64,000 bases of DNA from the NCBI RefSeq assembly GCF_020193575.1, contig NZ_JADYVD010000023.1, positions 43,491-107,490 on the forward strand. Reading direction: 5' to 3'. Below are positions 53,211 to 62,917 of this stretch, piece by piece (the stretch's first letter is position 1; each line of letters starts with the position of its first letter). The DNA is from Ensifer sp. IC4062 (GTDB lineage: Bacteria; Pseudomonadota; Alphaproteobacteria; Rhizobiales; Rhizobiaceae). Below the pieces are notes generated by a model that was not told the DNA's origin, did not search any database, and saw nothing but the letters and a program-made list of their open reading frames with translations. The position numbers and the translations under genes are program-made.

Positions 53211-54518
53211 ATGGCCGTTTCATTCATACACCTGTCGGATATTCACTTCGGGCAAGAAAAAGGCGGCGAGCTGGAGACACATGACGACGTGAAGGAACGC
53301 CTCTTGGTCGACGCTGCCTCTGAAGTGAAGAAGCACGGCCTTTCAATCGATGGCATCATCGTGACCGGAGACGTTGCATTCGCCGGCAAGGCCTCGGAGT
53401 TTAGAGAGGCAGGCTACTGGCTTGATCGTCTTGCGAAAGCAGTAGGATGCGCCGATACCGCAGTGCAGGTGGTGCCTGGCAACCATGACATTGATCGGGA
53501 GGAAATCTCCGCGGGATGCAAGCTTATGCTCGACAGCATCCTGCAACATGGCGAACCGACATTTGATAAGTTTCTCAACAACCCCGTCGATTGCGAAACA
53601 TTGTATCGGAAACTTAGCGCCTACCTAGATTTCGCCGAGGGCTACAACTGCTTCTTGGACAAAAAGGGCGGTATCGCCAGCAACAAGTCCTTCGAGCTTG
53701 CGCATGGTCGGTCGATCCGGATTATGGGCCTGAACTCGTCGCTGATGTGTTGGGCTGACGAGAAGGAAGGAGACCTCTTCCTCGGAGCGAGGCAGCGCGT
53801 ATTGCCCATCACATCGGGCGAAGAGTTAGTGATCCTTTGTCACCATCCCCTCCATTGGTTTAATGACGAAAAAACGGCGCGAAGCTACATCAGGAATCGA
53901 GCGCGCGTGTTGATGACCGGCCATGAACACAAACCGTCCGTCACTCTGGACAAGAGCAAGCCAGGCCGCGACTTACTTACGATCGCCTCGGGAGCGGCAA
54001 TACCTCCGCATGCCGCGGAGGATTACGGCTACACCTACAATATTCTGACTTTTGACTGGGACAGGGAGAAAAACGCCCTGAAGGTGTCGATCATCCCGAG
54101 GACCTGGACGGACGAGGAGATGGACTTCGTCGCCGACGATGACCTACTGAAGGAAACCGGGTCCGCTCTAATTTTGGCTTCAGCGAACTTCCGGGCCGCT
54201 GAGGAACACGCCCAGGCAAAGGTGCCGGAAGACACAGACGAGGTAGACTATCCTGAAACGGAAGCCGACCGAATCGTGATTGTCGAGGAAACGACCGTGC
54301 CAGAGAGATTTGCGGTAGTCCTTCTCAGATTCTTCAGAGATCTGTCGCCGTCACAGCGAATGCGAATCCTCGTCCGAATGGAGGCTTTGCCGCCGACCTG
54401 GAAAGGCGTCATGACCCACGGAATGGAGCGGAACGTCGTAGACAAGCTGATGCGCGAGGGCCGCCTGGCACATCTCGAAGCTGAGATCGATCGGGAACAA
54501 TCCGGCGACTTACAATAA
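53211..54518 (+). CDS. Calcineurin-like metallophosphoesterase, probable effector of the GTPase system
   Basis: This 435-residue protein has a full metallophosphoesterase core: L-S-D-I-H-F (Asp10, His12), T-G-D-V-A-F (Asp54), G-N-H-D (residues 90-93), H-H-P-L-H (211-215) and G-H-E-H (237-240), all metal ligands. It may hydrolyse nucleotides, nucleic acid or phosphoproteins. After an acidic linker, residues 360-425 form a helical domain (L-L-R-F-F-R-D-L-S-P-S-Q-R-M-R-I-L) that resembles the adaptor-type helical domains linking effectors to GTPase modules; that match is by eye. It is the first gene of the operon, 17 bases before the GASH-like gene. Confidence 0.8.
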   Translation: MAVSFIHLSDIHFGQEKGGELETHDDVKERLLVDAASEVKKHGLSIDGIIVTGDVAFAGKASEFREAGYWLDRLAKAVGCADTAVQVVPGNHDIDREEISAGCKLMLDSILQHGEPTFDKFLNNPVDCETLYRKLSAYLDFAEGYNCFLDKKGGIASNKSFELAHGRSIRIMGLNSSLMCWADEKEGDLFLGARQRVLPITSGEELVILCHHPLHWFNDEKTARSYIRNRARVLMTGHEHKPSVTLDKSKPGRDLLTIASGAAIPPHAAEDYGYTYNILTFDWDREKNALKVSIIPRTWTDEEMDFVADDDLLKETGSALILASANFRAAEEHAQAKVPEDTDEVDYPETEADRIVIVEETTVPERFAVVLLRFFRDLSPSQRMRILVRMEALPPTWKGVMTHGMERNVVDKLMREGRLAHLEAEIDREQSGDLQ

Positions 54519-54535
54519 GGGCGAATGGGGTGATT

Positions 54536-55546
54536 ATGGTCGATATTGCACTGCACGTCAGAATTTTTGAGGGGAATCCGAGTGATGAACTTGTTAAGAA
54601 GCGGCAGGCCGCAATCAAGGAGATCGCGGGGAAGTTTATAAAACCCAACAATGTATCTCGCCTGTTGTCGGTGGCCAATGGTGTGGCGCTGGCTAGCAGA
54701 GACGATGGCAAGCTACCGCCCAGACTGGCAGCCGAAGTGGGCGAATCGCTCGCGAAGGTGTCTCCGTCGTTTGTCAGCGAGGGGCATGATCTCGAGCTTG
54801 CAACGTGTGCAATGCTCGCCACCATGATCGCGATCGAAACAGGCGCTAAGGCGGGCACGCTCACAACCTCAGATTATCTGGCGGTGGGCATTTGGTCTGG
54901 AATGTCGTGGCAGCCGGGAAGTAAAAATACGAGGTTTGAACGTCTGAGGCAGGAGTTGCTTGAGCTGTCCCGAAATCACGTGCTGAAGGCGGGGGTCGCC
55001 GGGCGCGTTCGCTCACAACCACCTAAGGCAATCGAACTTTCTGACGACAACGGCAACCTTGGAAAGGTCGTCGAGAATCTTCGAGCGGCGGCCGCGACTC
55101 TAGCTCTCAACGCAGCCGTCGATCGCGAGGAGATCGATTTGCTGTGGTGGTCCATTACCGGATGGAGCGATGTCCTCGGTACGAAGTATGCCGAGGCAAA
55201 GCCGCATTCTGCAGCCGTGGCTTTGGGGTTGGATGCAGCTAAGCGCCTGCGGCGCATGCCCATAGAACTGCACAAGGGACTGGTACTTCGTCGCGTGCCT
55301 GATGGTGACAGCGTGTCCCTAGCGCAGCTCTTGGAGCGGCTCGGTGACGACCGTGCTCGCTTGGGCGCGCGCTATGGATCCGACCCCGACGTAACCTCCA
55401 ATGCCGAGGTCTTTCCTCTTCTTAACGCACTGGCGACAGGTTCCGTTAATGGCGCAGGGAACACCATTCTCTCTATATCCGACCTTGCTCTAAGGGCTCT
55501 CTTGGAAGGGGCCACCTTCGATGTGGTCTACAGGCGCGAGGTATGA
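54536..55546 (+). CDS. GASH-like all-helical GTPase-associated protein
   Basis: This 336-residue protein is predicted almost entirely alpha-helical, with patterns such as R-L-L-S-V-A-N-G-V-A-L-A, L-W-W-S-I-T-G-W-S and A-A-K-R-L-R-R-M-P. Its size, position before the two GTPases and composition fit the GTPase-associated system helical (GASH) family of predicted conflict systems. The L-L-W-W...W-S segment, followed by P-H-S-A-A-V-A-L-G, appears characteristic. No catalytic residues are evident; it is likely a scaffold or sensor. A GTG at 54530 is an alternative start. It ends one base before the next gene. Confidence 0.65.
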   Translation: MVDIALHVRIFEGNPSDELVKKRQAAIKEIAGKFIKPNNVSRLLSVANGVALASRDDGKLPPRLAAEVGESLAKVSPSFVSEGHDLELATCAMLATMIAIETGAKAGTLTTSDYLAVGIWSGMSWQPGSKNTRFERLRQELLELSRNHVLKAGVAGRVRSQPPKAIELSDDNGNLGKVVENLRAAAATLALNAAVDREEIDLLWWSITGWSDVLGTKYAEAKPHSAAVALGLDAAKRLRRMPIELHKGLVLRRVPDGDSVSLAQLLERLGDDRARLGARYGSDPDVTSNAEVFPLLNALATGSVNGAGNTILSISDLALRALLEGATFDVVYRREV

Positions 55547-55547
55547 G

Positions 55548-56537
55548 ATGCTCGCCGAATGTCCTCAGGAAAACTGCACCGTTAGTACGACGGGCCAATG
55601 CCTGCTCAACAATGAGCCGGCGACGAGGTGTCCACATTACAAAGTGTTGAGCGAGGCGCTTGATAGCTCCAGTGACGAGGAGCTGCTGTCGGAACCGGAA
55701 CAGAATCCGACGTTCGGATCAAGCAATACGCTGACTGAAGATCGCCTCAGCCAAATTATGGGAAGTCGATACTGCACGTTGGTCGCTATCATCGGACCGC
55801 CCGATTCCGGTAAAACGGCGGCTCTGGTGAGTATCTACTTGCTGCTTTCACATGGGCGACTGCATGGATTCGAATACGCTGACAGCAGAAGCTTGATGGC
55901 ATTCGATGAGATTAGTCGAGGCGCTCGTCGTTGGACGGGCGGAACACCGCCTCAACAGATGACTGCGCATACCGAACTGTCCGACGAAAGGGCCGCCGGT
56001 TTTCTGCATCTAAGGATTCGAGGTTCGCACGACAATGTCCCAGTCGACTTCCTTTTGCCGGACTTGCCCGGCGAGTGGTCGACTGCGATGGTCGAAGAAA
56101 GCCGACACGACCGACTGGCCTTTATCGAGCGAGCGGACGTGATCTGGCTGATGGTCGATGGAGGCCGATTGAGCAATTTGTCTCAACGCCAAGGGGCTAT
56201 TCATCGCACGAAGCTGTACTTGCAGAGATTAAAGCAGTTCTTTCCAACCCTGCCGCGCATCATCTTAGTCGTCACACGAGCCGATATGGGCGTTGTGAGT
56301 GAAAAGACCTTGGGCGCTATTTTGAACGAGGGGGCAGCACTCGGAATTGACATTACGGTGCAGGCAATCTCTTCGTTTTCCATGAACCCCGACGTGCCCG
56401 CAGGTACCGGTATCGCCGAGCTCATAAAGGCCTCGATAGGAAAACACTCGGAGGCACCTGAATTCTGGCCATCCTTAGAGGGCGAGGGAATTGGCCGGGC
56501 CATCGAGAACGTAGTGCGCGGGAGCGTTGAAGTATGA
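55548..56537 (+). CDS. TRAFAC-type GTPase with N-terminal zinc-ribbon-like motif (DO-GTPase2-like)
   Basis: This 329-residue protein has P-loop G-P-P-D-S-G-K-T at 83-90, D-L-P-G (switch II, 172-175) and V-V-T-R-A-D (base recognition, 241-246, with T-R-A-D instead of N-K-x-D). Cysteines at 5, 10, 18 and 28 may form a small zinc site before it. It pairs with a second GTPase encoded by the next gene, overlapping by ATGA. Such paired GTPases define the double-GTPase conflict systems. The ATG at 55548 is preferred over 55521 because of its GAGG. Confidence 0.78.
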   Translation: MLAECPQENCTVSTTGQCLLNNEPATRCPHYKVLSEALDSSSDEELLSEPEQNPTFGSSNTLTEDRLSQIMGSRYCTLVAIIGPPDSGKTAALVSIYLLLSHGRLHGFEYADSRSLMAFDEISRGARRWTGGTPPQQMTAHTELSDERAAGFLHLRIRGSHDNVPVDFLLPDLPGEWSTAMVEESRHDRLAFIERADVIWLMVDGGRLSNLSQRQGAIHRTKLYLQRLKQFFPTLPRIILVVTRADMGVVSEKTLGAILNEGAALGIDITVQAISSFSMNPDVPAGTGIAELIKASIGKHSEAPEFWPSLEGEGIGRAIENVVRGSVEV

Positions 56538-57424
56538 TCGGGCATTCAATCGTTCTTTTGGGTGGGCCGGATTCCGGTAAAACCAATTACATTTCGCGCC
56601 TTTGGCTAGCCCTGAATTCCAAGAAATTGACACTTGTTGCACCCCGGAATCCGGTCGATATACAGTACGTTGAAGGTGGGGCGGCGCACATATTGAGTGG
56701 GGTCTTCGCCCCGCGATCGGACACGAACTCGCGACCTGATGATCTTACGCTGGAAATTCCTGTGCGCCTCGCGAGCGATCGTGATGGCGAAGAGGTTCTC
56801 ATTTCCGTTCCCGACGTTTCTGGCGAACTTTGGAAGGAGGCCATCCAACGAGGTGACGTGTCGCATGAATGGATGGAGACCCTTAAACAAGCATCAGGAG
56901 CGCTGTTGTTCGTGCGGGTGCTGTCCAACAGCAACGTCACGCCCTTGGACTGGGTCAACGCAGCGGAGTATCTGAGCTGGGCCGGCGAAGGCGCGCCGAC
57001 GGATGAGAACGGGGACGAAATCCTCATTCCCACTCAGGTTGCGTTGTGCGAAATGCTGCGTTTCCTCGACGAGACCCTCGAACGTGTTAACGGGACGCCA
57101 CCCAAGGTAGCAGTGTTGATCACCGCGTGGGACCTTGTTGATAAGGATCGCAGTCTAGGTGGACCGACCGCCTACCTGAAAGAAGAATTTCCGCTTTTTG
57201 CGGGGAGGCTGTTAGATTGTAGTACCTTGGACGTGCGCACATTTGGCGTCAGTATTGTAGGCGGTGATTTCGAAGACCCGGCTTTTACCGCGGAGTTTCA
57301 CGAAGGGGTCATGGACGAGATGGGGTATGTGGTCGTGGAAGATCCCGAGAGCGGAGTGCAAATAATTCACGATGTCACTCTGCCGGTCGCTTGGGTAGTT
57401 GAGCCCCTTTTCGAACATGCGTGA
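56534..57424 (+). CDS. Second TRAFAC-type GTPase (DO-GTPase1-like)
   Basis: This 296-residue protein starts almost at its P-loop: V-L-L-G-G-P-D-S-G-K-T-N-Y-I (residues 10-17 for G-G-P-D-S-G-K-T). I-S-V-P-D-V-S-G-E follows as the switch II Asp-Gly motif, and V-L-I-T-A-W-D as the base-recognition strand with T-A-W-D replacing N-K-x-D. With the preceding GTPase it likely forms a heterodimer. It overlaps the genes on both sides by 4 and 8 bases, so the module is tightly coupled. Confidence 0.78.
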   Translation: MIGHSIVLLGGPDSGKTNYISRLWLALNSKKLTLVAPRNPVDIQYVEGGAAHILSGVFAPRSDTNSRPDDLTLEIPVRLASDRDGEEVLISVPDVSGELWKEAIQRGDVSHEWMETLKQASGALLFVRVLSNSNVTPLDWVNAAEYLSWAGEGAPTDENGDEILIPTQVALCEMLRFLDETLERVNGTPPKVAVLITAWDLVDKDRSLGGPTAYLKEEFPLFAGRLLDCSTLDVRTFGVSIVGGDFEDPAFTAEFHEGVMDEMGYVVVEDPESGVQIIHDVTLPVAWVVEPLFEHA

Positions 57425-60083
57425 GTTCACGTTGCATCAGCAGAAGCATGGCTATCGAAACGGCCACCAGCTTCTCGAAAGCACTGTCCGATTGGAAAGA
57501 TCCGATCAGGACACGATTGATAGATTGTCCGATCTTTCTGGCCAAATCCGACCAGGAGAAGTCATCCCCTCTTATCTCACAATCTACCCGCTACCGAGCC
57601 GAGTCTATCACGTGGTGGCGAGAACGTGGCCGGATTTGGCGGCACCTCGCGCGGGCTGCGTACTGACGAAGAGTCTGCTAATCCCGCGAGAGCTTTGGAG
57701 CGAGAACGCAGATCTTCCAGAACTACTGAGGCGGCTTGCAGAGCCGGAGCTTACAGAGCTTGCCCCCCTCGCCCGCGGGACAGCGACCAAACCGCTTCCT
57801 CCCGCCAGCGACGCACGGGCGCCGGAACTCGTCGAAGCATTGTTCCTGGAGGCACGCAAACCAATCGTGGTTTTTGAGGCCAGAGACGCTGATCTGATCG
57901 CAACTAGGCTGGTAACCGCCTTCTGGCCGGCGTTCCGCAGTGAATTTTCACTTTGCACGTACGCGCTGGGACCACGGAAGATCAGCGGCCGAGACTTCGA
58001 TCTGGTCTTTGCACCGAAGAATGCCCGCTCAAAATTCTCGGATTGGTCCGGACGCAAGATCGAAGGGGGCGTGCCAAAGAATGCTCGCCACCGTTGGTCG
58101 TCGGCTGTCGCAAACGCAATTTTCCAATCATCCCATCCAACACTCGCCTCAGGCGATGCGCTCGGACTTTTGGGAGCTGAGGGACCAGGTGACGAGGCAG
58201 CGTTCCGAAAATCTCTCCTGTGGAACGAGTTGGCCGAAAAAGCGCCTACCAGCGCGAGCGCTGTTTTGGGAATGCTTGACATAATCAATTCCCAGCCGAG
58301 TCTCGCATCGAACGCGATGCGAGGCTCGTTGCCCTCGCTCAACGCAGCGATAAGCTCAGCGGTAGCTACAATGTCCTCGGCGGAAGCGTGGAGCTTCCTG
58401 CAGACGCTTTCGGGCAAGGTCCATGGGCGAGATGCGCTAGACATTCTTAGCATCCAGGCGACCAACGATGCGAAAAGGCTGGCGACGTCCAATCCGGAGG
58501 CCGCGATCGAGTTCTCGCAGCGCTTTCGGGAAAACCAGGACGTCTTTCCCATCGACATCATGCGGGGACTGGCGGATGGACTGGGCGCCGCTAAAGAGCC
58601 CGCCATCGATTACCAGAGCATTCCTCCGCGGGTCGGAACTTTCTTGATTGCCAGCAGCTCCGCGTTTACTGAGTTGCTGGCCCGCCACATCAGGACGGGT
58701 GAGACGCCGGCCTCCGCCGTCGTTCCGTATCTACAGACGGACGATCGCGGTTGGCGGGACGCGGCTGCCAAGCGTCTCGTGAACGTGATGGACAGCGCCG
58801 AGTTCGCGCCGCTTCTGCCGAGTATCTTGAACCACAGCTCCGGAAAAGAACTCTCCGATAAGATCATTGCAATAGTTGCTCGTTCAGGTCTGGCGTTCTC
58901 TGAGTTCGATGAGGCCCTTGTAGACGCTATTCGGGACGACACCACCATGCAGGCTGTCCGTAATATCGTTGCGAGGGATTTACCGGCACAGAATGCGGAC
59001 CGTTTCCTCTCGAAAACCATCCATCCCGTACCGAGCGATGTCGAGTGGCTATTCGATGGCCCGATCGAGGGTCCACGATCGGCGACCCTATTGGCAGCAG
59101 CGATATCGAGCCAGAACGACCGGTCGGTGATCGAAGCACAACGAGATTCGATCATTCGGCGCAAGATGTTGGACATCCTCGCAAGGGATGTCGGTGTGTC
59201 CGCCACCGAGATGGCAAGGATCTTACTGCTAGGATCAGCATCTGCGGATGATCTTATCCAGTTCGGCCAAATTGCCCTCGATGCATTACCAAACGGACGC
59301 CTACACTCGGACCTTGTCAAAGTAATCCTGGAACGCGCACTCTCGCAGGCGCAACCAACCGATTCGCGTGTCGAGAGATTGGTTATCAGTCACTTCGACG
59401 AAGTAGGAGCACGTCAAATAGTAAGGTGGAGCACCGGCGATGGTATTGGGACGCCGAGGCTCGCTCAGAACCTGTTGATACTCACGCGATTGCCAGAAAA
59501 TCAGCGCAGACCACTCGCCACCTTCGTCGACAATCTCGCCTACCGCCTCTCCAGACGTGAACCAAAAGGACTTGATAGGGAAGTGTGCGCCTCGTGGGCC
59601 CGTTTGCTTCTGGAGGCTAGAACCTTTTCCCCAAGGAACCATCTAAGAGCCGCGACGACCAGCCTATCGGCCACGATCGACCTCACTCGATCACCCGTAG
59701 CAGAGGTGCTCGCTGCGGCCTTTCCCGCCGTCTACCATGAACTCGTCTCCCGCGACGATGACGATCGCAGCGGGATGCTAGGTATGCTTTATGCTATTCC
59801 TCGGATGTTGGTTTACGACTGGGACCGCGCAAAGCCTGCCCGCCACCGTCTCGTGGACGCTTTTATGAATTCGGACTGGCCGCCATCGTACTTGCTTCTT
59901 ACAGCAGCTAGAGCAGGGATTACCGATCGGATATGCCTTCGCGTCTTGAGACAACGTGGCGGGAAAAAGTTCCTCAACCGTGCAATTGCCGACCTTCCGC
60001 GGTTGCCACAAGAAGACGTCGAAATGATCCGAAAAGACCTCAACGATTTCGACGACGTGGCGATGAAGGATGAATGGGACTAG
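57417..60083 (+). CDS. GAP1-like GTPase-associated protein
   Basis: This 888-residue protein begins with the GTPase-associated protein 1 signature: L-H-Q-Q-K-H-G-Y-R-N-G-H-Q-L-L-E-S (residues 6-22), as in other G-Y-x-x-G-H-x-L-L-x-S proteins linked to DO-GTPases. Residues from about 290 to the end are helical repeats rich in Leu, Ala, Arg and Ser, typical of the middle and C-terminal parts of this family. It probably controls or senses through the GTPase pair. It is the last gene of the operon; the ATG at 57417 overlaps the preceding stop by 8 bases. Confidence 0.78.
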   Translation: MREFTLHQQKHGYRNGHQLLESTVRLERSDQDTIDRLSDLSGQIRPGEVIPSYLTIYPLPSRVYHVVARTWPDLAAPRAGCVLTKSLLIPRELWSENADLPELLRRLAEPELTELAPLARGTATKPLPPASDARAPELVEALFLEARKPIVVFEARDADLIATRLVTAFWPAFRSEFSLCTYALGPRKISGRDFDLVFAPKNARSKFSDWSGRKIEGGVPKNARHRWSSAVANAIFQSSHPTLASGDALGLLGAEGPGDEAAFRKSLLWNELAEKAPTSASAVLGMLDIINSQPSLASNAMRGSLPSLNAAISSAVATMSSAEAWSFLQTLSGKVHGRDALDILSIQATNDAKRLATSNPEAAIEFSQRFRENQDVFPIDIMRGLADGLGAAKEPAIDYQSIPPRVGTFLIASSSAFTELLARHIRTGETPASAVVPYLQTDDRGWRDAAAKRLVNVMDSAEFAPLLPSILNHSSGKELSDKIIAIVARSGLAFSEFDEALVDAIRDDTTMQAVRNIVARDLPAQNADRFLSKTIHPVPSDVEWLFDGPIEGPRSATLLAAAISSQNDRSVIEAQRDSIIRRKMLDILARDVGVSATEMARILLLGSASADDLIQFGQIALDALPNGRLHSDLVKVILERALSQAQPTDSRVERLVISHFDEVGARQIVRWSTGDGIGTPRLAQNLLILTRLPENQRRPLATFVDNLAYRLSRREPKGLDREVCASWARLLLEARTFSPRNHLRAATTSLSATIDLTRSPVAEVLAAAFPAVYHELVSRDDDDRSGMLGMLYAIPRMLVYDWDRAKPARHRLVDAFMNSDWPPSYLLLTAARAGITDRICLRVLRQRGGKKFLNRAIADLPRLPQEDVEMIRKDLNDFDDVAMKDEWD

Positions 60084-60250
60084 CACCCGAGCTCGGCGCG
60101 TAACATTTGTCGCTCACAAAGTGGCTGCGTTTTCGGGGTTAGAATTCACCGAAATCGAGGGATGACGAACTCCTTCGACCTAACTGTCAATAGCGACGAG
60201 ATCGTCAAGAATTTGTCCGGCAGTGCCTGAGGTGATCACCGTCGTTGTCC

Positions 60251-61846
60251 TTACGCGTCAAATCCGAATGCGAGATAGTCGTACATGCAGGCCAGCTTTC
60301 GGAAGAAAGATCGGTAAGAGCCTTCCTTCAGCTTATCGGCATTATCTCTCAGGAATTGACCCAGTGACGCGACATCGATTTCACTTCGAGGCTGGAACGG
60401 AAGGATGACCGATGCTTTTTCAGGAGTAGTACGGTCAATGATTTCTTGGGTAGTCAGACCTTTGAAGTCGCGATCGTACTGACTGCGATAGGAATTGGTG
60501 GTGAAGCCGCGCTCGACTGTCCTAGCTGCAACCCTCTTGGCATCAACATATGGACATTCGGCAAACGTCTGCTTGTCGACAACACCTGCCTCTCTTAGGT
60601 ACCGAAACGAAGGAATGTTAGCATTCGATAGCTTCTTGAAGAGAGGATAGGTCGATTTGAGGATGTTCTCAGCGTTATACGCGCTCTTTTCGAGAAGAAT
60701 GTCACTGAAAACATCATCAACGCTGATACCGGTGTAGCCGCGAGCAGTGAGAATTTCCTTCTGCTTTTCTGTGACCTTTTCCTCTCGCTCCTTGAACTCT
60801 TTTGCGACGCCCACGCCGACGACAAACTCGATATCGTCTTTCTCACCGATGTCGTCCAAGTCTCGAACGGCAAGCTTGACCTCTGGATTCGTCGACTTCA
60901 CCAACTCGTACATCTGCTCCTTGCAGTAGCGTAGGACGCGAGCTGGAATCTTTCGCTTGGTTGCCTCGACTGCCGCATAGATCTTGGAGAAATCATTCGT
61001 GCGGACCAGCGTTACACGGACCTTGCTCGCCCCTATTGTGATCGTCGCTCCTTCAAATGCGTCGCCCTGCCCCTCGTCTGGGCGCTCGACAAAGATCAAG
61101 TTCTCTTCAAACTGCTTAAGCTTGTCGCCGCCTACACATTCCGCTATTGATCCGATGATGGCCTGAATATGTGGGTCGTTTATCGAGTACCCGAGAAAGA
61201 TGACGGGGTGCTCAACAAAGATGGTGATCAGCTTGGCTGCCAGATAAGGGTTCTTCTTCTGGAAATCCCCGTAGTCTTCTTCAGTCAGGACGAGAGAGGA
61301 CGGGCGGGACGAGCAGCCGTGAATCTTGTATATTTCGGCGATGCTCTGAGGGTTTGAGAAAATTAGCTCTTCCTGACCGATGAATACTTTGTAATCAGGG
61401 AAAAGATCTTCTAGCAGTAGATCCCAATTCGTGGTGATAATGCCATCGACGTTCATCTGCGACAGAGCTTTGATCTCGTCCGCAACCTCGGCGTCCTTAT
61501 ATTCCAGGGAGAGACCCCGAAGGTACTTTGCGATCTCGTATTTTAGAGAAGCCGACTGCTCCGTGGCTTCTTTACCGTAGTCCGACTTGCTCGCCTCATA
61601 GTCAGAATGTTCCCACCACATGGGGTTGAAGTCTTTTGCGATGTGGGACGCGGTACGAGGGAGGTCACCGTTGGCATTCGACAGATATAGCCCATAGTCC
61701 TTGATGTTTTTGCAGAACCTGGCCAGCAAATCCGACCACGTCTCCAGACCTATGTACCGCCTCGAAAAGCCAGACCCGACAAATAAGAAAGGGGCCGAGC
61801 CACTGCTTTGAAGCGACTTAGTCAGGCATTCTGTTACATCGACCAC
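60251..61846 (-). CDS. SIR2-family protein, probable anti-phage NADase type
   Basis: This 531-residue protein has a SIR2-like N-terminal domain: F-V-G-S-G-F-S-R-R (residues 22-30), T-T-N-W-D (138-142), K-I-H-G (His176) and F-L-G-Y-S-I-N-D-P-H (217-226), which together form the NAD+ site. The C-terminal 300 residues show no recognised domain and are rich in Lys and Glu; this may be the sensor part. Stand-alone SIR2 defence proteins deplete NAD+ on infection. Base composition is visibly lower in GC than the neighbouring GTPase genes. It is convergent with the GAP1-like gene, 167 bases apart. Confidence 0.82.
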   Translation of the reverse strand: MVDVTECLTKSLQSSGSAPFLFVGSGFSRRYIGLETWSDLLARFCKNIKDYGLYLSNANGDLPRTASHIAKDFNPMWWEHSDYEASKSDYGKEATEQSASLKYEIAKYLRGLSLEYKDAEVADEIKALSQMNVDGIITTNWDLLLEDLFPDYKVFIGQEELIFSNPQSIAEIYKIHGCSSRPSSLVLTEEDYGDFQKKNPYLAAKLITIFVEHPVIFLGYSINDPHIQAIIGSIAECVGGDKLKQFEENLIFVERPDEGQGDAFEGATITIGASKVRVTLVRTNDFSKIYAAVEATKRKIPARVLRYCKEQMYELVKSTNPEVKLAVRDLDDIGEKDDIEFVVGVGVAKEFKEREEKVTEKQKEILTARGYTGISVDDVFSDILLEKSAYNAENILKSTYPLFKKLSNANIPSFRYLREAGVVDKQTFAECPYVDAKRVAARTVERGFTTNSYRSQYDRDFKGLTTQEIIDRTTPEKASVILPFQPRSEIDVASLGQFLRDNADKLKEGSYRSFFRKLACMYDYLAFGFDA

Positions 61847-62116
61847 GGGGACTACTCACGGAAGCAAAAGGAGGCTGCCTGAATTATCACAAAACGCTGA
61901 TTCGCCTCTAGAAACTTACGATCCTACCGGTCCGGATGTTGAACACCGGTCAACCCACCCAGTGAACCTATTTTCCGCACCGAAGTACGCTTGCGGCCAA
62001 AAACGCTGAACAATTGGGGCAACGCTGCCAAAAAACTAAAAACTAGCAATCTCGTAAGGACTTCCAGTTGCGGTTCCTCGAGTGTCAGTCGCGTGCGGAC
62101 TGTTGGAAATCTCATG

Positions 62117-62720
62117 TTACCCTACGCTGAACCCTCCCCTCTCCGTCATCTCGCTGAGGCCGAGTTCCAGAACAATTCGCCGCGCCGCCTGCGGCATCAC
62201 TTCGAGCGTCTTCACCATGCCGCGCGACACGAGCGGTCTTGCTATGTCGAGCTCGATCAGCTCCGTCAGTTGGGACGAGGTCCGGCGGCCGGTCAGCTTT
62301 CACCGGTTCATCCGTGAAAAACCGAGTCGGCGCCAGCGTCCGTGTCGGTGGCGGCAGCCGCGCCGCGGGAGTCGGCGGTTATGAACTGGCTCTGGGTGCG
62401 CAGGCTGCGAAGACCTTCCAGGTTCAGCGCCCAAGCTGGCGGCGACAAACGATCCGCCGGCGGGTGCTCAACAGGTCGCGGGCAATGGTCAGTTCATTCT
62501 CAGTGTGCATGTCGTGCCCCAGGCCCCCGTGCAGCACCAGATCGTCGATGTGGACGACCGCGCCAGCGGTCCACAGCGATGCACAGGCGTCGGACAAAAG
62601 GGGATCTTTCGATCCACCCGCTCCCTTACCGGCATGCGGGCGATGCACCCGTCGGGCCAAGCTCATGCTAGCTGGCCCGCCTGCGGTCGTTGGGACACTC
62701 GGTGCGAATTTCACGAACAA
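62117..62720 (-). pseudogene. Decayed RHE_PE00001 (DUF1612 HTH) family gene
   Basis: The minus strand shows pieces of this rhizobial plasmid family in order but in different frames: A-R-M-P-V-R-E, then D-A-C-A-S-L-W...V-H-I-D-D-L-V-L-H...E-L-T-I-A-R-D-L-L-S-T-R-R-R-I (62440-62590), A-L-N-L-E-G-L-R-S-L-R, and the C-terminal E-L-I-E-L-D-I-A-R-P-L-V...M-V-K-T-L-E-V-M-P-Q-A-A-R-R-I-V (62130-62280). Intact members are about twice as long, so frameshifts and an internal deletion have occurred. No intact product is expected. Confidence 0.6.
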
Positions 62721-62812
62721 TTAACCATATGAATTAACGTCCATATTTCGCATGAACGGAAGCTAAATTCATACTTTTTTCCGTCATCTGGACGCTGCTT
62801 TCCTCGTCCTCT

Positions 62813-62843
62813 CACTATCGATAGGTTTCAAGTATCGATAGTG
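62813..62843. repeat. Inverted repeat upstream of the Phd/PIN toxin-antitoxin pair
   Basis: CACTATCGATA (62813-62823) and TATCGATAGTG (62833-62843) form a perfect 11-base inverted repeat with a 9-base spacer; each arm nearly contains the palindrome CTATCGATAG. It lies 75 bases before the antitoxin gene and could be an operator. Confidence 0.6.
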
Positions 62844-62846
62844 ATG

Positions 62847-62864
62847 TGTACATACAGGTTGTAC
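62847..62864. promoter_or_regulatory. Candidate Phd/YefM operator
   Basis: TGTACA at 62847-62852 starts an inverted repeat GTACA-N7-TGTAC (62848-62864). TGTACA is the core bound by YefM-type antitoxins in other bacteria. The antitoxin gene starts at 62918, so autoregulation by the encoded pair is likely. Confidence 0.45.
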
Positions 62865-62917
62865 GCTGCGTTGTGCAATGATATGGTGGCCATACGCGTC
62901 GAACGACGGAGGCCCTG

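Noticed and set aside
57608..58606. Long minus-strand frame of 332 codons in the GAP1-like gene
   Set aside because: Its Ser/Arg/Ala-rich composition is typical of an antisense shadow of a GC-rich gene.
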